Of a DNA stretch of 64,000 nucleotides, positions 17,910-27,038 are shown one piece after another. The notes under the pieces are model-generated. The model was not told where the DNA came from. It was given only the letters and a program-made list of their open reading frames with translations, and made no database searches. Each line of letters begins with the position of its first letter. Position 1 is the stretch's first letter. The stretch spans positions 1 to 64,000 of the forward strand of contig NZ_VSKL01000004.1 in NCBI RefSeq assembly GCF_008086165.1, written 5' to 3'. Made by a program: the position numbers and the translations under genes. The stretch is from Algorimicrobium algoritergicola. GTDB lineage: Bacteria > Bacteroidota > Bacteroidia > Flavobacteriales > Flavobacteriaceae.

Positions 17910-19226
17910 ATGCATATTATGAAACCCTTTTTTTACAGACTTACAACGTTATTGTTTTTATTAACGCTAAATGGTTGTAGTAGCGATGACGACGCTCCAA
18001 CTCCTACCCCAACGCCAATTGCAACATTAACCAACATTTTCCCTAATAGCGGTCCAAAAGAAACCCAAGTTACAATCTCTGGAAACCATTTTGGGCACAG
18101 TCCAGATGCCATAAGTGTTTATTTTAATGATGTAGAAGCAACAGTACAAACTGTATCCAATACAGAAATTATCAGCATGGTACCAGCAAGATCTTTTACA
18201 GGATTGGTTAAAGTCATAGTTAACGGCACCCAATTAATAGGGCCAGAATTTGAGTATATTATTTCAGATATTCAAGTAAGTACCATTGCCGGAAGTACAC
18301 AAGGTTTTGCAGATGGTACGGGAACCAGCGCACAATTTTATAATCCTGTTGGTATAACAGTTGATAATCAAGGTAATATTTTTGTTGCGGATAGTGAAAA
18401 TAATAAAATTCGCAAAATAACGTCGGATGCTGTGGTTAGTACCATAGCAGGAAGTAATTCAGGATTTGAAGATGGCCAGGGAGCTAATGCACAATTTTCT
18501 AGACCAGAAGGCATTACCAGCGACAGCCAAGGGAATCTTTATGTAGCAGATAGCAGAAATCATAAAATACGCAAAATAACGTCCAGTGGCGAGGTTAGTA
18601 CCCTAGCAGGAAATAGCGCTGGATTTCTGGATGGAACCGGCGCCAATGCACAATTCAACTTTCCAACTGGAATTACCATTGATAATCAAAACAACCTTTA
18701 TGTAACGGATATGGATAATAATAGAATTCGAAAAATAACTCCAAATGGTGTCGTCAGCACTCTAGCTGGCAGCACTGCTGGTTTTGCGGATGGAACAGGG
18801 CCAGATGCACAATTTAATCAACCAATGGGAATAACCATTGATAGCCAAGGTAATCTCTTCATAACCGACAACGACAATTTTCGAATACGAAAAATTACGC
18901 CGAATGGCACTGTTACAACCCTAGCAGGAAGTACAGATGGTTTTTTAGATGGCCCAGGATCAACGGCACTATTCAGCTGGCCGACAGGAATTGCTATAGA
19001 CATTCAAGATAACCTTTACGTGGCGGATTTTTATAATAATAAAATACGGAAAATTACGCCAAATGGTATGGTTTCAACCATAGCTGGAAGTACAGATGGA
19101 TTCGCTGATGGTATAGGTTCTGATGCACAATTTTCTAAACCTATTAAAATAACCATTGACAGCCAAAATAATCTATATATAACAGATTATGAAAATAATA
19201 AAATTCGAAAAATAACCCAAGAATAA
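17910..19226 (+). CDS. Lipoprotein with IPT/TIG domain and six-repeat NHL propeller
   Basis: The 438-residue protein (or 435 from the ATG at 17919) has a lipobox (LNGCSSDDD), a Pro/Thr linker (TPTPTPTP), an IPT/TIG domain (about residues 38-118; IFPNSGPKETQVTISGNHFG) and then six consecutive repeats of exactly 53 residues from residue 123 to the end. Each reads AGSxxGFxDGxGxxAxF ... GITxDxQxNLYVAD ... NKIRKIT. Six NHL blades can close a beta-propeller, normally a binding platform. The lipobox followed by SDDD suggests surface display. The ligand is unknown. Confidence 0.88.
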   Translation: MHIMKPFFYRLTTLLFLLTLNGCSSDDDAPTPTPTPIATLTNIFPNSGPKETQVTISGNHFGHSPDAISVYFNDVEATVQTVSNTEIISMVPARSFTGLVKVIVNGTQLIGPEFEYIISDIQVSTIAGSTQGFADGTGTSAQFYNPVGITVDNQGNIFVADSENNKIRKITSDAVVSTIAGSNSGFEDGQGANAQFSRPEGITSDSQGNLYVADSRNHKIRKITSSGEVSTLAGNSAGFLDGTGANAQFNFPTGITIDNQNNLYVTDMDNNRIRKITPNGVVSTLAGSTAGFADGTGPDAQFNQPMGITIDSQGNLFITDNDNFRIRKITPNGTVTTLAGSTDGFLDGPGSTALFSWPTGIAIDIQDNLYVADFYNNKIRKITPNGMVSTIAGSTDGFADGIGSDAQFSKPIKITIDSQNNLYITDYENNKIRKITQE

Positions 19227-19277
19227 TTAGTGTTTTATTTTACAAAATAAGATTGCAAGAATTTTACTAGATTTTAT

Positions 19278-19308
19278 GTTAACCTTTCATTTTTATATAC
19301 ATTAATAG
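19278..19308 (+). promoter_or_regulatory. Conserved spaced motif, copy 2
   Basis: GTTAACCTTT, 11 bases, then ACATTAATAG. Both halves are identical to copy 1. It lies about 170 bp before the ATG at 19478, which would give a long leader if it is a promoter. Confidence 0.5.
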
Positions 19309-19477
19309 TATAGAAAACGTATTAATTAACTTACAAAACATGAACAACAAATGAGTACAAATAGAATTTTAAACCTTAAAAACAAAGAGTAATTTAATGA
19401 GGCATATTCTGCCTAATCATTACAAAAGAAAACACAGAAACTATTTTTGTTAAACTATATAATAAATAAAACCAATT

Positions 19478-20716
19478 ATGAAAAAATTACAAATTACATT
19501 AAAACCTTTAATCTTTTTACTTGCCATTGGCTTCGCTATTACGAGCTGTAGCAGTGACGACAGTATAGACCCCGTTCCGCAAAGTATTATTCCTCCAACA
19601 CTTTTGGACTGCGATTTCTTTAGTGCTGGAGGTGATATTCATCTCGAAAATGTCCCTGGTGCGCCAGTAGATTATATTATAAGTTGTGACCCAAAAATCA
19701 CAAGCAATTTTAGCATAGATGAAGGCGTTGTCATTGCATTTGAGAAAAATGCAGGGCTACAATTTATTGATGATGCCAATTATAAAATAGAAATGAATGG
19801 AACATCTAGTAATCCAATTATTTTAACAGGTACAGAGAAAAATAAAGGGCATTGGAGAGGTTTATTAATGACAAGTGATAATCCTTCCAATATTATGAGC
19901 CATGTTACTGTTGAATACGCAGGACAAATTCGTCCAGGAGGCTGGAACTATAAAGGGGCGGTTATCGGTGCTTGGGGAGGTGTTATGAACCTTAATAATG
20001 TTACCATACAAGATTGTCAAGAAATTGGATTACATTGGGAAGCTCGTGCCGGTAATTTACTTATAGCAAATTCAACCTTTACACGAAATGATGTGCCAAT
20101 TGTTACCAATCCAAATCATATCAACTCAATTGATGAAAGCAGCACCTATACAGGTAATGTAAATGATTATATCAGATTGGAACACACCGATGTTAACAAA
20201 GATATTACATTTCATAATATTGATGTACCATTTTTCTCCAATGGATTTAAGCCAAGCAATAGCGCTAAAAGGCGATTTACATTTGCACCAGGCGTTACAT
20301 TAATTATGGATGCAGGAAGTGAAATTCGTTTTAATAATGCGTTTTCATACCAACATGAAACTATTATGGTAGGTACTGCAGATGACAGAATCACTATTAA
20401 AGGAAAAGAAGCGGTTGCTGGTTATTGGAAAGGATTGATTGTAGAGTCTAATAGTCCACTGAATGAAATAGGCTTTTTAGATATTTCTAACGCAGGTCAA
20501 ACCACAGGTGATCCAAATGGTGCTATTAAAATGGGGTATTCAAGTTATTTGAATATTCACGATGTTAACTTTATCAATTGTTATGAATTCGCAATGAGTC
20601 TTGATTATCGCCTAACACTATTTCATTTAGAATTTAACAATTTGGTTTTAGATAATACACCAAAATTATTTTCGGATAGACATGGAGCTGAAGTAATTGA
20701 TCCTTTCAATCCATAA
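19478..20716 (+). CDS. Lipoprotein with right-handed parallel beta-helix
   Basis: The 412-residue protein has a lipobox (TSCSSDDS). Repeated short strands follow with turns typical of parallel beta-helix (pectate-lyase-like) proteins: FEKNAGLQFIDDANYKIEMNGTSSNPIILTG, HWRGLLMTSDNPSNIMSHVTVEYAG, and later YWKGLIVESNSPLNEIGFLDISNAG. The two halves look like an internal duplication of about 190 residues. Such helices usually bind or cut polysaccharide, but I see no defined catalytic residues. It shares the upstream motif with its two + strand neighbours. Confidence 0.82.
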   Translation: MKKLQITLKPLIFLLAIGFAITSCSSDDSIDPVPQSIIPPTLLDCDFFSAGGDIHLENVPGAPVDYIISCDPKITSNFSIDEGVVIAFEKNAGLQFIDDANYKIEMNGTSSNPIILTGTEKNKGHWRGLLMTSDNPSNIMSHVTVEYAGQIRPGGWNYKGAVIGAWGGVMNLNNVTIQDCQEIGLHWEARAGNLLIANSTFTRNDVPIVTNPNHINSIDESSTYTGNVNDYIRLEHTDVNKDITFHNIDVPFFSNGFKPSNSAKRRFTFAPGVTLIMDAGSEIRFNNAFSYQHETIMVGTADDRITIKGKEAVAGYWKGLIVESNSPLNEIGFLDISNAGQTTGDPNGAIKMGYSSYLNIHDVNFINCYEFAMSLDYRLTLFHLEFNNLVLDNTPKLFSDRHGAEVIDPFNP

Positions 20717-20770
20717 TAGATTTACAAGGTTTATTCCCAAATCAATAATTAGTCTGTTAGACCATTAATA

Positions 20771-20811
20771 AAGGCGCCCTTTTAGAATCAAATCTAAAGG
20801 GGCGCTTTTTT
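20771..20811 (+). terminator. Terminator after the beta-helix lipoprotein
   Basis: AAGGCGCCCTTTTAGA pairs with TCTAAAGGGGCGCTTTTTT around a 6-base loop (with one G-T pair). It is a long GC-containing stem with a T-run, 55 bp after the stop. Confidence 0.9.
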
Positions 20812-21022
20812 CATTAGCTAGAATTAAAACACCAATTAAATCTTATATTGTTTTTATCACCAATTCAAAAAATTCAACTAGTGATTTTATCTTTTATCTA
20901 AAGTAATTCTACCTTCTCCAAAACACGCATTCATTTCAATGAGAATTTGTTACAGAAGCTATCTTCAATTGACTTCTTAATCCATAAATTTAAAGAATGC
21001 TTAAACTTTTTTCTTTTAAAGT

Positions 21023-21050
21023 GTAACAATTCGTTTTTTGTAGCATCTTT
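21023..21050 (+). promoter_or_regulatory. Candidate ECF-type promoter of the sigma factor operon
   Basis: GTAACA (21023-21028) and, 14 bp on, GCATCTTT (21043-21050) resemble ECF promoters with a GTAAC -35 element and a CGTCT-like -10. No TAnnTTTG box is present. Autoregulation by the product of the next gene is inferred. Confidence 0.4.
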
Positions 21051-21072
21051 ATAATAACAAACCGATTTATTT

Positions 21073-21636
21073 TTGACACTAACCACAAAAAATATTGAAG
21101 AGCTCATTGCTTTGTGCCAATCTGGGAACCAACAAGCGCAGTTGGAAATTTACAACAGATATTACAAAGCCATGTATAATACCGCTTTTAGAATTGTAAA
21201 AAATTCTTTTGAAGCTGAAGATATTATGCAAGAGGCATTTTTATCTGCTTTTACCAAGCTAGATACATTACAAGAAGCAACAACATTTGGAGCTTGGCTA
21301 AAACGGATTGTGGTGAATAAAAGTATTTATCATTATCATAAAAATGATAAGCATCAAAATGTCCCTGTGGATGCCGTTTTATATAAATTAGAAGATGAAA
21401 GCTCTAGTATAAGTCGTGAAGAAACAGAAAGTACCAGTAAGGTAAAAGTAATTATTCAAGCCATAAACAGTTTAAAAGATAATTACAGAATTGCACTAAC
21501 CCTCCATTTAATTGAAGGATATGATTATGAAGAAATTGGCATCATTACCAATGTAACCTATGCTAATTGCCGAACCACAATTTCACGTGCAAAAGAAAAA
21601 TTAAGGCAAGCCCTTGAACCTATTATAAATTATTAA
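21073..21636 (+). CDS. ECF-family RNA polymerase sigma factor
   Basis: The 187-residue protein has sigma region 2 (YNRYYKAMYNTAFRIVKNSF then EAEDIMQEAFLSAFTKL) and region 4 (LTLHLIEGYDYEEIGIITNV, TISRAKEKLRQAL). The start must be the TTG at 21073: an in-frame TAA lies at 21055-21057, no ATG occurs between them, and the next ATG would remove half of region 2. It heads a four-gene run (sigma factor, membrane protein, DUF4097-like, head GIN), a layout recurrent in flavobacteria, probably an envelope-linked regulon. Confidence 0.93.
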   Translation: MTLTTKNIEELIALCQSGNQQAQLEIYNRYYKAMYNTAFRIVKNSFEAEDIMQEAFLSAFTKLDTLQEATTFGAWLKRIVVNKSIYHYHKNDKHQNVPVDAVLYKLEDESSSISREETESTSKVKVIIQAINSLKDNYRIALTLHLIEGYDYEEIGIITNVTYANCRTTISRAKEKLRQALEPIINY

Positions 21637-21646
21637 AACAGTTATT

Positions 21647-22201
21647 ATGAAACCAGACGATTTAGATACGTTATTTACTGATTTACAAGCTGATTTTGAT
21701 ATAGAACAGCCTAAAAACAATCATGAAGAACGATTTTTAGCAAAACTAAATAAACAGGCAATTACTAACAAACCGAAACCTAAAGTTCGAAAATTGTGGT
21801 TACCAATTATAGGTGTTGCGGCATCCATTGTATTATTGGTTTCATTAGCTATTGGAACCAATTCAAATTCAGAAATCACAGGATTAGCAAGCGTTTCGCC
21901 AGAAATGGCTAAAACAGAAAGTTTTTTTACAGCTACTATTTCTGCGGAATTAAAAAAATTAGAGGCATCCTCCAATAGTAAAACACGCTTACTTATTAAA
22001 GATGCTATGGTGCAGCTAAACAGATTGGAAGCAGAATATAAAATTCTTATTTCCGATTTAATTGAAAGTGGACAAGATCAACGTGTTATTTATGCTATGA
22101 TTTCCAATTTTCAGAATCGTATTGAAGTTCTAGAAAACACCTTAAAACAAATTGAACACGTAAAAGAATTAAACAACAACTTATCAGAAAAAACGCTTTA
22201 A
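21647..22201 (+). CDS. Single-span membrane protein, probable partner or anti-sigma of the ECF factor
   Basis: The 184-residue protein has about 50 cytosolic N-terminal residues, one membrane span (about 51-69; WLPIIGVAASIVLLVSLAIG) and a C-terminal periplasmic region that is largely helical and coiled-coil-like (LEAEYKILISDLIESGQ, LENTLKQIEHVKEL). It starts 10 bp after the sigma factor stop. Position and topology fit an anti-sigma factor, but the His-Cys-Cys zinc anti-sigma signature is absent, so the role is inferred. Confidence 0.75.
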   Translation: MKPDDLDTLFTDLQADFDIEQPKNNHEERFLAKLNKQAITNKPKPKVRKLWLPIIGVAASIVLLVSLAIGTNSNSEITGLASVSPEMAKTESFFTATISAELKKLEASSNSKTRLLIKDAMVQLNRLEAEYKILISDLIESGQDQRVIYAMISNFQNRIEVLENTLKQIEHVKELNNNLSEKTL

Positions 22202-22211
22202 AATATACCTC

Positions 22212-23306
22212 ATGAAAACAAACATTTTATATAAACTCGTCTTGATTTTTGCGCTTTTACCTATAGTGGTTTCAGCAACAACAAATCCTGAAAAACGGGA
22301 TAAACACTCCGAAGAAAAAACAATTAAGAAATCTTATAATGTCTCTAAAAATGCGACCTTAAAAATTGATAATAGTTATGGCAATTTAGATATTATTACA
22401 TGGAATGAAAACCGTATTGAAATTACGGTAAACATTACTGTTAGCGGTAATAATGAAGATAAAGTGCGTGAAAAAATTGACAATATTAATGTCGATTTTG
22501 AAGCGAGCACAAATTACGTTTCAGCAAAGACTATTTTTAGTAAAGGAAAATCCAATTCTTGGTGGAATTGGGGAAGTAACAGTAGTATTAATATGAAGGT
22601 GAATTATGTGATAAAAATGCCAATGACCAATTCCGTTGATTTAAGCAATGATTATGGCAGTATTAATTTGGATAAATTAGAAGGAAATGCCAAAATTAAT
22701 TGTGATTACGGTAAAATCACCACCAAAGAGTTGATGGGAAATAATAATGAGATTGAATTTGATTATACTAAAAATTCCTACTTCGAATATATAAACAACG
22801 GAACTATAAATGCCGATTACAGCGAATTTACCGTTGCAAAAGCTAAAACTATCAACCTAGAAGCCGATTATACCAACTCCAAATTTGAAACCATTGAAGA
22901 TTTAAAATACGATTGCGATTATGGGTCACTTACAGCTGATAGAGCTAATAATGTGAGTGGATCTGGCGATTATTTAACCATTGTTTTAGGTGATATCTAT
23001 AAAAACGTATCTATCGATTCAGATTATGGTTCTATTAAAATAAAAAACATCAAAGCAACAGCTAAAAACATTACTATAGATTCAGATTATGTTGGTATAC
23101 ATATCGGATTTGAATCGGGTTATCATTTCAACTTTGAAATAGATTTGGATTATGCCTCGCTTCGCAGTCATGAAGGTTTTGAGTTTAACAAGAAACGCGA
23201 TGAATCTACAAGCAAATATTACCAAGGTTATTACGGTTCATCTAACACTAGTAATAACATTAAAATAAATTCAGATTACGGAAGCGTAACCATTGACAAA
23301 AACTAA
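22212..23306 (+). CDS. Secreted DUF4097-like beta-solenoid protein
   Basis: The 364-residue protein has a signal peptide (residues 1-22) and an N-terminal DUF4097-type segment (ATLKIDNSYGNLDIITWNENRIEITVNITVSG). A long run of short strands with the repeated word (S/C)DYGS/NDYGS follows. The repetitive strand-turn pattern is typical of a beta-solenoid adhesin-like protein. No enzyme motif is seen. It lies 10 bp after the membrane protein gene and is likely translated with it. Confidence 0.85.
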   Translation: MKTNILYKLVLIFALLPIVVSATTNPEKRDKHSEEKTIKKSYNVSKNATLKIDNSYGNLDIITWNENRIEITVNITVSGNNEDKVREKIDNINVDFEASTNYVSAKTIFSKGKSNSWWNWGSNSSINMKVNYVIKMPMTNSVDLSNDYGSINLDKLEGNAKINCDYGKITTKELMGNNNEIEFDYTKNSYFEYINNGTINADYSEFTVAKAKTINLEADYTNSKFETIEDLKYDCDYGSLTADRANNVSGSGDYLTIVLGDIYKNVSIDSDYGSIKIKNIKATAKNITIDSDYVGIHIGFESGYHFNFEIDLDYASLRSHEGFEFNKKRDESTSKYYQGYYGSSNTSNNIKINSDYGSVTIDKN

Positions 23307-23343
23307 ATAGCAATCATTAAAATAACCAATAAAAACAAATAAT

Positions 23344-24066
23344 ATGAAAAATCAGGTATTATTATTCGCCATCTTATTAACGAGCGCTGTTAGCTGCGCA
23401 CAATGGGGTGAAAAAATTTCAGGAAACGGCAACGTTGTAACAATAGATAGAAACACCAGCGATTATTCCGAAATAAGTTGTGCAGGACCATTCGATTATA
23501 TTTTGGTGTCAGGAACCGAAGGAAAACTTCAAATTGAAGGTGAAGAAAATTTACTAAAATATGTCATTACAGAAGTCAAAAACGGAACACTTTCAGTAAA
23601 AACAGAGAATGGCGTTAATTTAAGAACAAGTCGCGGGAAAACGATAAAAGTAACTATTCCTTTTAAAGATATTGAAGAAGTAAGCTTAGCAGGATCAGGC
23701 GATTTATATAGTAAAGATCAAATAACTGCTGATGAATTTGATGTTAATTTAGCAGGTTCAGGAGACATAAAACTTGATATTGTAGCCAACGAAATAGAAA
23801 GCCATTTAGCAGGTTCAGGCGATATTACATTAACAGGAAAAACCAAAGATTTGGAATTAAGTATTTCTGGCTCTGGAGATTATAGCTGTTATGGTTTAGA
23901 AGCTGATAATACAGAGGTCACCATTTCGGGTTCTGGTGATGCTCAAGTAGTAAGCAACGTATATTTAAAAGTTCGCGTTTCTGGTTCTGGAGATGTGACG
24001 TATAAAGGAAAGCCAGCAAAAGAAGACACGAAAGTATCAGGTTCTGGGAGTGTAAGTAAAAATTGA
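23344..24066 (+). CDS. Head GIN domain protein (DUF2807)
   Basis: The 240-residue secreted protein has a signal peptide with a possible lipobox (VSCAQW). The head GIN domain follows, with seven copies of the word (A/S)GSG(D/S) spaced about 22 residues apart (LAGSGDLY, LAGSGDIKL, LAGSGDITL, ISGSGDYS and so on). The family folds as a small beta-solenoid and is thought to bind surfaces or polymers. It is the last gene of the ECF operon. Confidence 0.92.
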   Translation: MKNQVLLFAILLTSAVSCAQWGEKISGNGNVVTIDRNTSDYSEISCAGPFDYILVSGTEGKLQIEGEENLLKYVITEVKNGTLSVKTENGVNLRTSRGKTIKVTIPFKDIEEVSLAGSGDLYSKDQITADEFDVNLAGSGDIKLDIVANEIESHLAGSGDITLTGKTKDLELSISGSGDYSCYGLEADNTEVTISGSGDAQVVSNVYLKVRVSGSGDVTYKGKPAKEDTKVSGSGSVSKN

Positions 24067-24074
24067 ATATAAAT

Positions 24075-24106
24075 AAAAAAGCCACTATAAATAAAGTGGC
24101 TTTTTT
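24075..24106. terminator. Bidirectional terminator after the head GIN gene
   Basis: AAAAAAGCCACT (24075-24086) pairs with AGTGGCTTTTTT (24095-24106) around an 8-base loop. Flanking A-runs and T-runs let it serve the convergent lipoprotein gene at 24125 too. Confidence 0.85.
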
Positions 24107-24124
24107 AGGTGTTTAAATCTAAAC

Positions 24125-24958
24125 CTATTGTCTTTCGTAAGTATAAATATCAATATAATCTTCACCTGCATCATTATAGCTGTCTTGATATCTTAATGTG
24201 GTATCTGTAATTTCTAATATTTCTAATGGATCATCACCGTTAACAAAGGACAAAATATTTCCAGAAATACTATACTCATAAGATTCAACAATTTCTACAA
24301 CGTCACAATTTGGACCTGAATAATCTGTATCTGTTGCAGTAGTTGCTGTATATACTTCTTCCCAATAGCAAATTCCAGAATTATCTAGTTCTTCTTGCAA
24401 CTCTTCCACACCATTGGATGTTAATGATATTATTCGCCATGTACCTATAATACTCGCAGTACTTGGACCATTTGTATCACAGTCTCCCAAGCCATCAATA
24501 ATAGCCTGCAAACTCCCATCGGCATCACCACAAACAGTAATTTCATATTGCAAAGCTGTTTTATAAGCATTACATAACGTTGCATTTGTTGGATCTGCGT
24601 TATAAGCTGTTAGAGCAGAAAGCGATACGGATTCTGCATCTAAACATTCCGTATGCGTAGTTTCACAATTCAAATTATCAATAATTGCCTGAATGGAACC
24701 ATTTGCATCACCACAAGCCGTTATTTGTAATCGCAATGCCATTTTATACGAATTGCATAAAACACTATAATTATCATCTGTTGCGTTGGTAAAACTTTGG
24801 GCAGCTGAAGCCGATGCTTGTACCGCACTTTGGCAAGCAGCTTGCTGGTTTTCATTTTCAATAAGTCCACTATCTAAAGGTTCATCATCACAAGCTGTAA
24901 AGGTAATAAAGAAAATAGAAAGGGATAAAAATGTTAAAGATTTGAGGTATTGTTTCAT
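24125..24958 (-). CDS. Lipoprotein with two Cys-rich repeats and a lipocalin-like domain
   Basis: The 277-residue protein has a lipobox (FTACDDEP; lipid Cys23). Two tandem repeats of ~57 residues follow (42-98 and 105-160), each with four Cys in the same positions (for example LCNSYKMALRLQITACGDANGS and LCNAYKTALQYEITVCGDADGS). A C-terminal lipocalin-like beta-barrel begins near IIGTWRIISLTSNG. The first 32 residues are nearly identical to the next gene, so the two are duplicates. The repeat family is not one I recognise. Confidence 0.85.
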   Translation of the reverse strand: MKQYLKSLTFLSLSIFFITFTACDDEPLDSGLIENENQQAACQSAVQASASAAQSFTNATDDNYSVLCNSYKMALRLQITACGDANGSIQAIIDNLNCETTHTECLDAESVSLSALTAYNADPTNATLCNAYKTALQYEITVCGDADGSLQAIIDGLGDCDTNGPSTASIIGTWRIISLTSNGVEELQEELDNSGICYWEEVYTATTATDTDYSGPNCDVVEIVESYEYSISGNILSFVNGDDPLEILEITDTTLRYQDSYNDAGEDYIDIYTYERQ

Positions 24959-25022
24959 GTTGCAATTTTAAATTAATTTACACTTTAAATAGCGTTAAGA
25001 TTCCTTTTAGAAATAATACAAT

Positions 25023-25625
25023 TTAAAGCTTATTCATAATAGTAACTGAATAAACTAAAGTAGTAGATTCAATACCACCTTGATCTTCAGAAATTTCTTG
25101 AGTTTGAATAATGGTCAACGTTTGTCCGCCGTTACTAAACGCATATTGAACTGTTTGTTCTCCTGCATAATCTGACATATCTACATCTTGAAATTCAAAT
25201 TCGAAAAAAGCGCCATCAGTAGTTAATGTATTACCACTTACCGTGTATGTCCCGGAACCAGAAACGTTTGAATATGTTTCTGTTTGTTCTTGTAAAACAG
25301 AACCATTAAATGAGGTAATTAAATGCATAGAATAATCACCAGCAGTTTCAAAAGTATTTTCAGTGAAAGAAACGATATAATTCATGTCTAGTCCTACAAT
25401 GTCATTATTTGACGTATTTGTTTCACCCATAAAAGTTATTTCAGTATCCGTTTCTGTTTCAAAAGATACAATTTCCCAATCACCAATAAAAGATGATGAA
25501 TTAGTATTGTTGGAGCTATTCAAAGTATTAAGACCTCTATCAAGCGGCTCATTATCACAAGCTGTAAACGTAATGAAAAAGATAGAAAGCGATAAAAGTG
25601 TAAAAGATTTGAGGTATTGTTTCAT
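25023..25625 (-). CDS. Lipoprotein with lipocalin-like domain, paralogue of the preceding gene
   Basis: The 200-residue protein has a leader almost identical to the 24125-24958 product (MKQYLKSFTLLSLSIFFITF, lipid Cys23). The Cys-repeat region is missing and a lipocalin-like domain (FIGDWEIVSFETETDTEI ... YIVSFTENTFETAGDYS ... NTLTTDGAFF) follows directly. The 64-bp gap between them suggests tandem duplication followed by gain or loss of the Cys repeats. Confidence 0.85.
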   Translation of the reverse strand: MKQYLKSFTLLSLSIFFITFTACDNEPLDRGLNTLNSSNNTNSSSFIGDWEIVSFETETDTEITFMGETNTSNNDIVGLDMNYIVSFTENTFETAGDYSMHLITSFNGSVLQEQTETYSNVSGSGTYTVSGNTLTTDGAFFEFEFQDVDMSDYAGEQTVQYAFSNGGQTLTIIQTQEISEDQGGIESTTLVYSVTIMNKL

Positions 25626-25640
25626 GGTATTAATTTTATA

Positions 25641-27038
25641 TTAATTTTTTATTATGTTGTTAGATTCACGTGGCACTCTAAATAAGAGTAAAATTCCAAG
25701 CAGGAAAAATACAAATAAAAATAGAATTGCATTTCGCATACTTCCCGTTATTTGATCTATGGTTGCAAAAATAATCATACCAATTACAATTCCAATTTTT
25801 TCAGCTACATCATAAAAACTAAAATAGGATGTGGTATCCGCAGTTTCAGGCAAGAATTTAGAATAGGTGGATCGTGCTAATGCTTGAATTCCTCCCATAA
25901 CTAATCCCACAAAACCTGCGGTAAGATAAAAATGAATAGGTGTGATAACGAAATAGGCTGCTAAACATAGTAACATCCAAATAATATTTACAGCGATTAG
26001 CGTTTTAATGTTTCCAAATTTTTCAGAAGCTCTTGACGTTAAAAAAGCACCCAAAATTGCGACCACTTGAATCACTAAAATACTAATAATTAAGCCAAAG
26101 GTTTTTTGACCATCGTCAGCCCATAAAATTTCCTCTTCTCCAAAATAAACCGCAATCAGCATAATAGTTTGAACAGACATACTGAAAACAAAAAATGCAG
26201 CCAGATAGCGTTTTAATCGTAAATTTTCTTTTAATTGTCGCCATACTTGACGTAATTCTCTAAAGCCATTTAGAACCACATTCCTTGTTACTTTTCGCCC
26301 ATTTTTAACGCCTTTTGGTAGTATATAAAAGGTGTATTGACTGAATAAAATCCACCATAATCCCACAGTAACAAATGCTACACGCATGGCTTCAACAGAC
26401 GCGGCATTTTTAGCATCCTCTAGTGCTAGTGCAATTTCTGCATTGGTACCAGTTTCTCGTACAGAATCAGCAATACTAATATCAAAGCCAAATACGCCAG
26501 GAAACATAACCAACCCTAAATTAAATAACAGGAGAATTACACTACCCACATATCCTAATGAGAAACCTCTGGCGCTAATACGATCTTGTTGTTCGGGAAA
26601 CGCAATATCTGGTAGATAAGAATTGTAAAAAACCAAACTACCCCAGTATCCAATAAGGCCCATAAAATAACAGACCAAACTAATGTAAATATGATCTAAA
26701 CTAAACCAATATAGCCCTATACAACCAATTCCACCAACGTAACAGAAAAACTTCATAAAAGCTTTCTTATTTCCTATATAATCGGCAATTCCGGATAGTA
26801 AAGGTGACAAGATAGAAACTACTAAAAATGTAAACGCCGTTACAAATGTAATAAGTGCCGTACTCTTAAAATTGTAGCCAAAAGCCGTTACAACTTTAAT
26901 TTCCGAGATAAATAAGGACGAATAGAAAATGGGAAATATAGATGATGCTATGGTTAACGTGTAGACCGAATTGGCCCAATCATAAAAAGCCCAAGCATTT
27001 AAAAGTTTTTTACTGCCTTTAGGTAGTGGTTGTTTCAT
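25641..27038 (-). CDS. UMF1-family major facilitator transporter
   Basis: About 465 residues from the ATG at 27038, with 12 predicted membrane segments and the family opening KKLLNAWAFYDWANSVYTLTIASSIFPIFY, as in bacterial relatives of yeast Atg22. The substrate is unknown. A longer frame reaches back to 27080, but its first 14 codons cover a terminator hairpin whose T-run ends immediately before the 27038 ATG, so 27038 is chosen. It is probably expressed by readthrough from the M48 gene or from an unseen promoter. Confidence 0.9.
   Translation of the reverse strand: MKQPLPKGSKKLLNAWAFYDWANSVYTLTIASSIFPIFYSSLFISEIKVVTAFGYNFKSTALITFVTAFTFLVVSILSPLLSGIADYIGNKKAFMKFFCYVGGIGCIGLYWFSLDHIYISLVCYFMGLIGYWGSLVFYNSYLPDIAFPEQQDRISARGFSLGYVGSVILLLFNLGLVMFPGVFGFDISIADSVRETGTNAEIALALEDAKNAASVEAMRVAFVTVGLWWILFSQYTFYILPKGVKNGRKVTRNVVLNGFRELRQVWRQLKENLRLKRYLAAFFVFSMSVQTIMLIAVYFGEEEILWADDGQKTFGLIISILVIQVVAILGAFLTSRASEKFGNIKTLIAVNIIWMLLCLAAYFVITPIHFYLTAGFVGLVMGGIQALARSTYSKFLPETADTTSYFSFYDVAEKIGIVIGMIIFATIDQITGSMRNAILFLFVFFLLGILLLFRVPRESNNIIKN

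Larger units (their letters stand above)
20717..21072. other. Intergenic region before the ECF sigma operon (356 bp)
   Basis: This contains the strong terminator at 20771-20811 and, at its right end, the proposed ECF promoter at 21023-21050. The 200 bp in between is AT-rich with no frame or structure I can support. Confidence 0.6.
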
